Source: Pedobacter ginsengisoli
GTDB lineage: Bacteria; Bacteroidota; Bacteroidia; Sphingobacteriales; Sphingobacteriaceae
Length of the DNA: 64,000 nt
Assembly (NCBI RefSeq): GCF_002736205.1
Contig: NZ_CP024091.1
Coordinates: forward strand, 62,001-126,000
Direction of reading: 5' to 3'
The notes beneath the pieces were generated by a model, which did no database searches, was not told the origin of the DNA, and worked only from the letters and a program-made list of their open reading frames with translations. The stretch's first letter is position 1. Every line of letters begins with the position of its first letter. Both the position numbers and the translations under genes were made by a program. This document shows, piece after piece, positions 62,299-64,000 of this stretch.

Positions 62299-64000
62299 AT
62301 GAGATTTACGCTGATTCTTATTTTACTGTGTTTAAATTTTAATGCTTTTTCTAACACTTTCGTGGTTACCAGTAATGCAGATAGCGGTGTTGGTACCTTA
62401 AGAGATGCCCTTCAAAAGGCTGCCGCAAATGGTGTAAGTGAAAAGGATTATATTCATTTTAATTTACCCGGTTCAACTGAAATAGACAGAACCGTAGTTG
62501 CATTAACACCTCTACCACTTCTGTCATCAAATTTAGTTATAGACGGAACAACCCAGCCAAATGGTTCTTTTGGTGTAACTAACAGCCGAGTTAGAATATT
62601 TAGTAAAATTAGCCAAATTAATGACAGATCAACTTTAAAAGGAGACGCTATAGATAATCTGGAGATTTATGGGTTATGGATAAATAATCTATATGAAGGT
62701 GGTACATCAACTAATGCGATCGAAATACTGAATTCGGGTAAAATTATTATTGGCGGGAATAATAAAGGAAATTTCTTTCAGAATGGCATAACTATTAGTA
62801 AAACTAAAGAATTTATTTTTAAAAGCAATGTTTGCTTTTCAAGTGTAGATGGGAATGTTGGGAATTGGGGCAGGATTTATTTGGAGGCTGTGGATAAAAT
62901 TTTGATCGGTGGAAATGAAAATGAAGGTAACATGATCGCCGGCGTACTACAGGTACATTCTGACCAAGTAAACATTTCTGATACTAGACCAAAATATATA
63001 GATATAAGTTATAATAATATTGGAGCTAACTACGCACGAAATCATTCTGATCGGAGTTTTGGTGTAGAGGAACCAAGAATAGAAATTCAAGGTAGTTTTG
63101 ACAATGGACAGCCTATATTCAACGAGCATCATATATTAATAAAGAAAAATGTAATAGCTGCATGTAATTCAGATGTAGTAATCATTTCTGCTGTATCCGG
63201 TACGGTAGCTATACAAGGTAATAGCTTTAATACAGATTTAACAGGTACATTAGATTTTTCCCCTGCAAATTTTAGCTTTAGAATAGCTATCGTTTTAAGT
63301 ACCAAGGCTCAGTGTTTAATTGGAGGAGATAACGAAGGAGATGGTAATATCATAAATGCGCAGATAAATGGCGTCTATGACGCTAATTTTCCAGAAGGAA
63401 CCTGTAAGGTATCGAGAAACAGAATGTTTTGTCTTTATGGATTACCTTTTTTAATTCATTCTGATATTGATGATGTTCCGGTTGTTGAAATTACTTCTTC
63501 CCCATTTGAAACCTTATCTGGTACTGCGACACCTGGGGCAGATGTTGAACTTTTTTATGATGATGCCTGTTCAGGTTGTACCCCCGAAATCTATTTAGCG
63601 ACAGTGAAATCAGATGCTAATGGAAAGTGGATATATCTAGGTTCTATTAGTGGAGCAGTGGTAGCCTCGGCAACGCTAAACAATCAAACGTCTCTTTTTA
63701 CAGAGGCTGCCTTGAATATGGATGGACTTAAGGTAATTAATGCATCGTGTGGATTAGCTAACGGATCGATTTCAGGTATAGAATCTATGAATTCACAAGT
63801 TTACAAATGGGTAAATGAACTGGGAACTCCTGTAGGAGATAAGCTTAATATAACTCGACTTAAACCAGGTAAATACAAGCTAATCCTGGGAGAAGGAAAT
63901 TGCAGTAAAGAATCACCTTTTATCGATATTAAGGATCTAACACCAGTATTCGATGATAGAAATATAATTGTAACTAATTCAAGTTGCGGACAGAAAAATG
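62299..64000 (+). CDS. Secreted right-handed beta-helix protein with SprB-type repeats, 3' end missing
   Basis: The frame opens with the ATG at 62299 and stays open for 567 codons to the right edge; there is no stop inside the window. A signal peptide ends near residue 19 (NAFS). NTFVVTSNADSGVGTLRDAL near 19-38 is the CSLREA-like start of parallel beta-helix surface proteins. About residues 60-370 contain repeated N/G-rich turns (IIIGGNNKGNFF, ILIGGNENEGNMIAG, CLIGGDNEGDGNII). From about 395 come Ig-like segments, then two units starting NASCGLANGSISG and TNSSCGQ, like SprB repeats. Export by the type IX system is likely, but its C-terminal signal would lie outside. Confidence 0.8.
   Translation, partial: MRFTLILILLCLNFNAFSNTFVVTSNADSGVGTLRDALQKAAANGVSEKDYIHFNLPGSTEIDRTVVALTPLPLLSSNLVIDGTTQPNGSFGVTNSRVRIFSKISQINDRSTLKGDAIDNLEIYGLWINNLYEGGTSTNAIEILNSGKIIIGGNNKGNFFQNGITISKTKEFIFKSNVCFSSVDGNVGNWGRIYLEAVDKILIGGNENEGNMIAGVLQVHSDQVNISDTRPKYIDISYNNIGANYARNHSDRSFGVEEPRIEIQGSFDNGQPIFNEHHILIKKNVIAACNSDVVIISAVSGTVAIQGNSFNTDLTGTLDFSPANFSFRIAIVLSTKAQCLIGGDNEGDGNIINAQINGVYDANFPEGTCKVSRNRMFCLYGLPFLIHSDIDDVPVVEITSSPFETLSGTATPGADVELFYDDACSGCTPEIYLATVKSDANGKWIYLGSISGAVVASATLNNQTSLFTEAALNMDGLKVINASCGLANGSISGIESMNSQVYKWVNELGTPVGDKLNITRLKPGKYKLILGEGNCSKESPFIDIKDLTPVFDDRNIIVTNSSCGQKN

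Overview
The window is an AT-rich chromosomal segment of a Bacteroidota member, most likely Sphingobacteriaceae and probably Pedobacter or a close relative; the genus is an inference from gene content and was not tested by any search. Pointers are: (i) a recurring TAnnTTTG promoter element, the known Bacteroidota -7 box, just upstream of many starts, with few Shine-Dalgarno sequences; (ii) families typical of the phylum, namely DUF4783, DUF4294, the HU-CCDC81-like protein, BshB1 and a large secreted beta-helix/SprB-repeat protein; (iii) several TonB-type outer-membrane barrels. No tRNA, rRNA, CRISPR array, insertion sequence, prophage or origin was found. Most of the window looks like ordinary, densely packed chromosome.

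Layout. 1-5.0 kb: a minus-strand operon for a very large periplasmic TPR protein, a barrel with no plug domain, and an HU-CCDC81-like protein cut by the left edge. 5.1-8.3 kb: pyrR-pyrB and a GH20 hexosaminidase. 8.4-14.1 kb: rpsA, then a siderophore receptor translationally coupled to a PepSY membrane protein, with an 81-bp perfect inverted-repeat element between the two units. 14.4-17.5 kb (plus): a LacI regulator, serC and a divergent sigma-70 paralogue. 17.6-25.8 kb (minus): a small basic secreted peptide, then an RND pump (adaptor, permease, outer-membrane factor) followed by a response regulator and histidine kinase behind a hairpin. 26-31.2 kb: cmk, arfB, an LpxR-like protein, a small barrel and lon. 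31.5-40.4 kb: a TPR protein, gpmI with a lipoprotein, the DUF4783-nadC-plsY-M48 operon, pabB, purA and fur. 40.4-48.9 kb: the (p)ppGpp synthetase/hydrolase, the DUF4294-gpx-bshB1-acyl-CoA dehydrogenase run, lysine 6-aminotransferase with a small membrane protein, and an ACC deaminase/D-cysteine desulfhydrase family enzyme. 49.2-64 kb: rluD coupled to an ADC-lyase-like class IV aminotransferase, a sulfatase, a second RND pump behind its own TetR gene, a DUF6263-like protein, a FAS1-like lipoprotein, a Tat-exported TIM-barrel protein, and a secreted beta-helix protein cut by the right edge.

How the genes work together. Housekeeping functions dominate: pyrimidine, purine, NAD, folate, serine, phospholipid and bacillithiol synthesis, glycolysis, translation, proteolysis and the stringent response. 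Two complete tripartite RND pumps have different control logic, one beside a two-component system and one behind a TetR gene. Iron is represented by the receptor/PepSY pair, with two operator-like dyads flanking its promoter, and by an unlinked Fur-family gene.

I saw no unmistakable new defence or mobile system. The observations most worth a second look are non-coding: the 27-bp perfect inverted repeat beside rpsA, the GC-rich palindromic block at 51.13-51.21 kb, the twin dyads at the siderophore receptor, and promoters so close to start codons that the mRNAs should be leaderless. Among genes, the divergent sigma factor, the plugless-barrel/giant-TPR operon and an ACX4-like acyl-CoA dehydrogenase with an N-terminal extension stand out.
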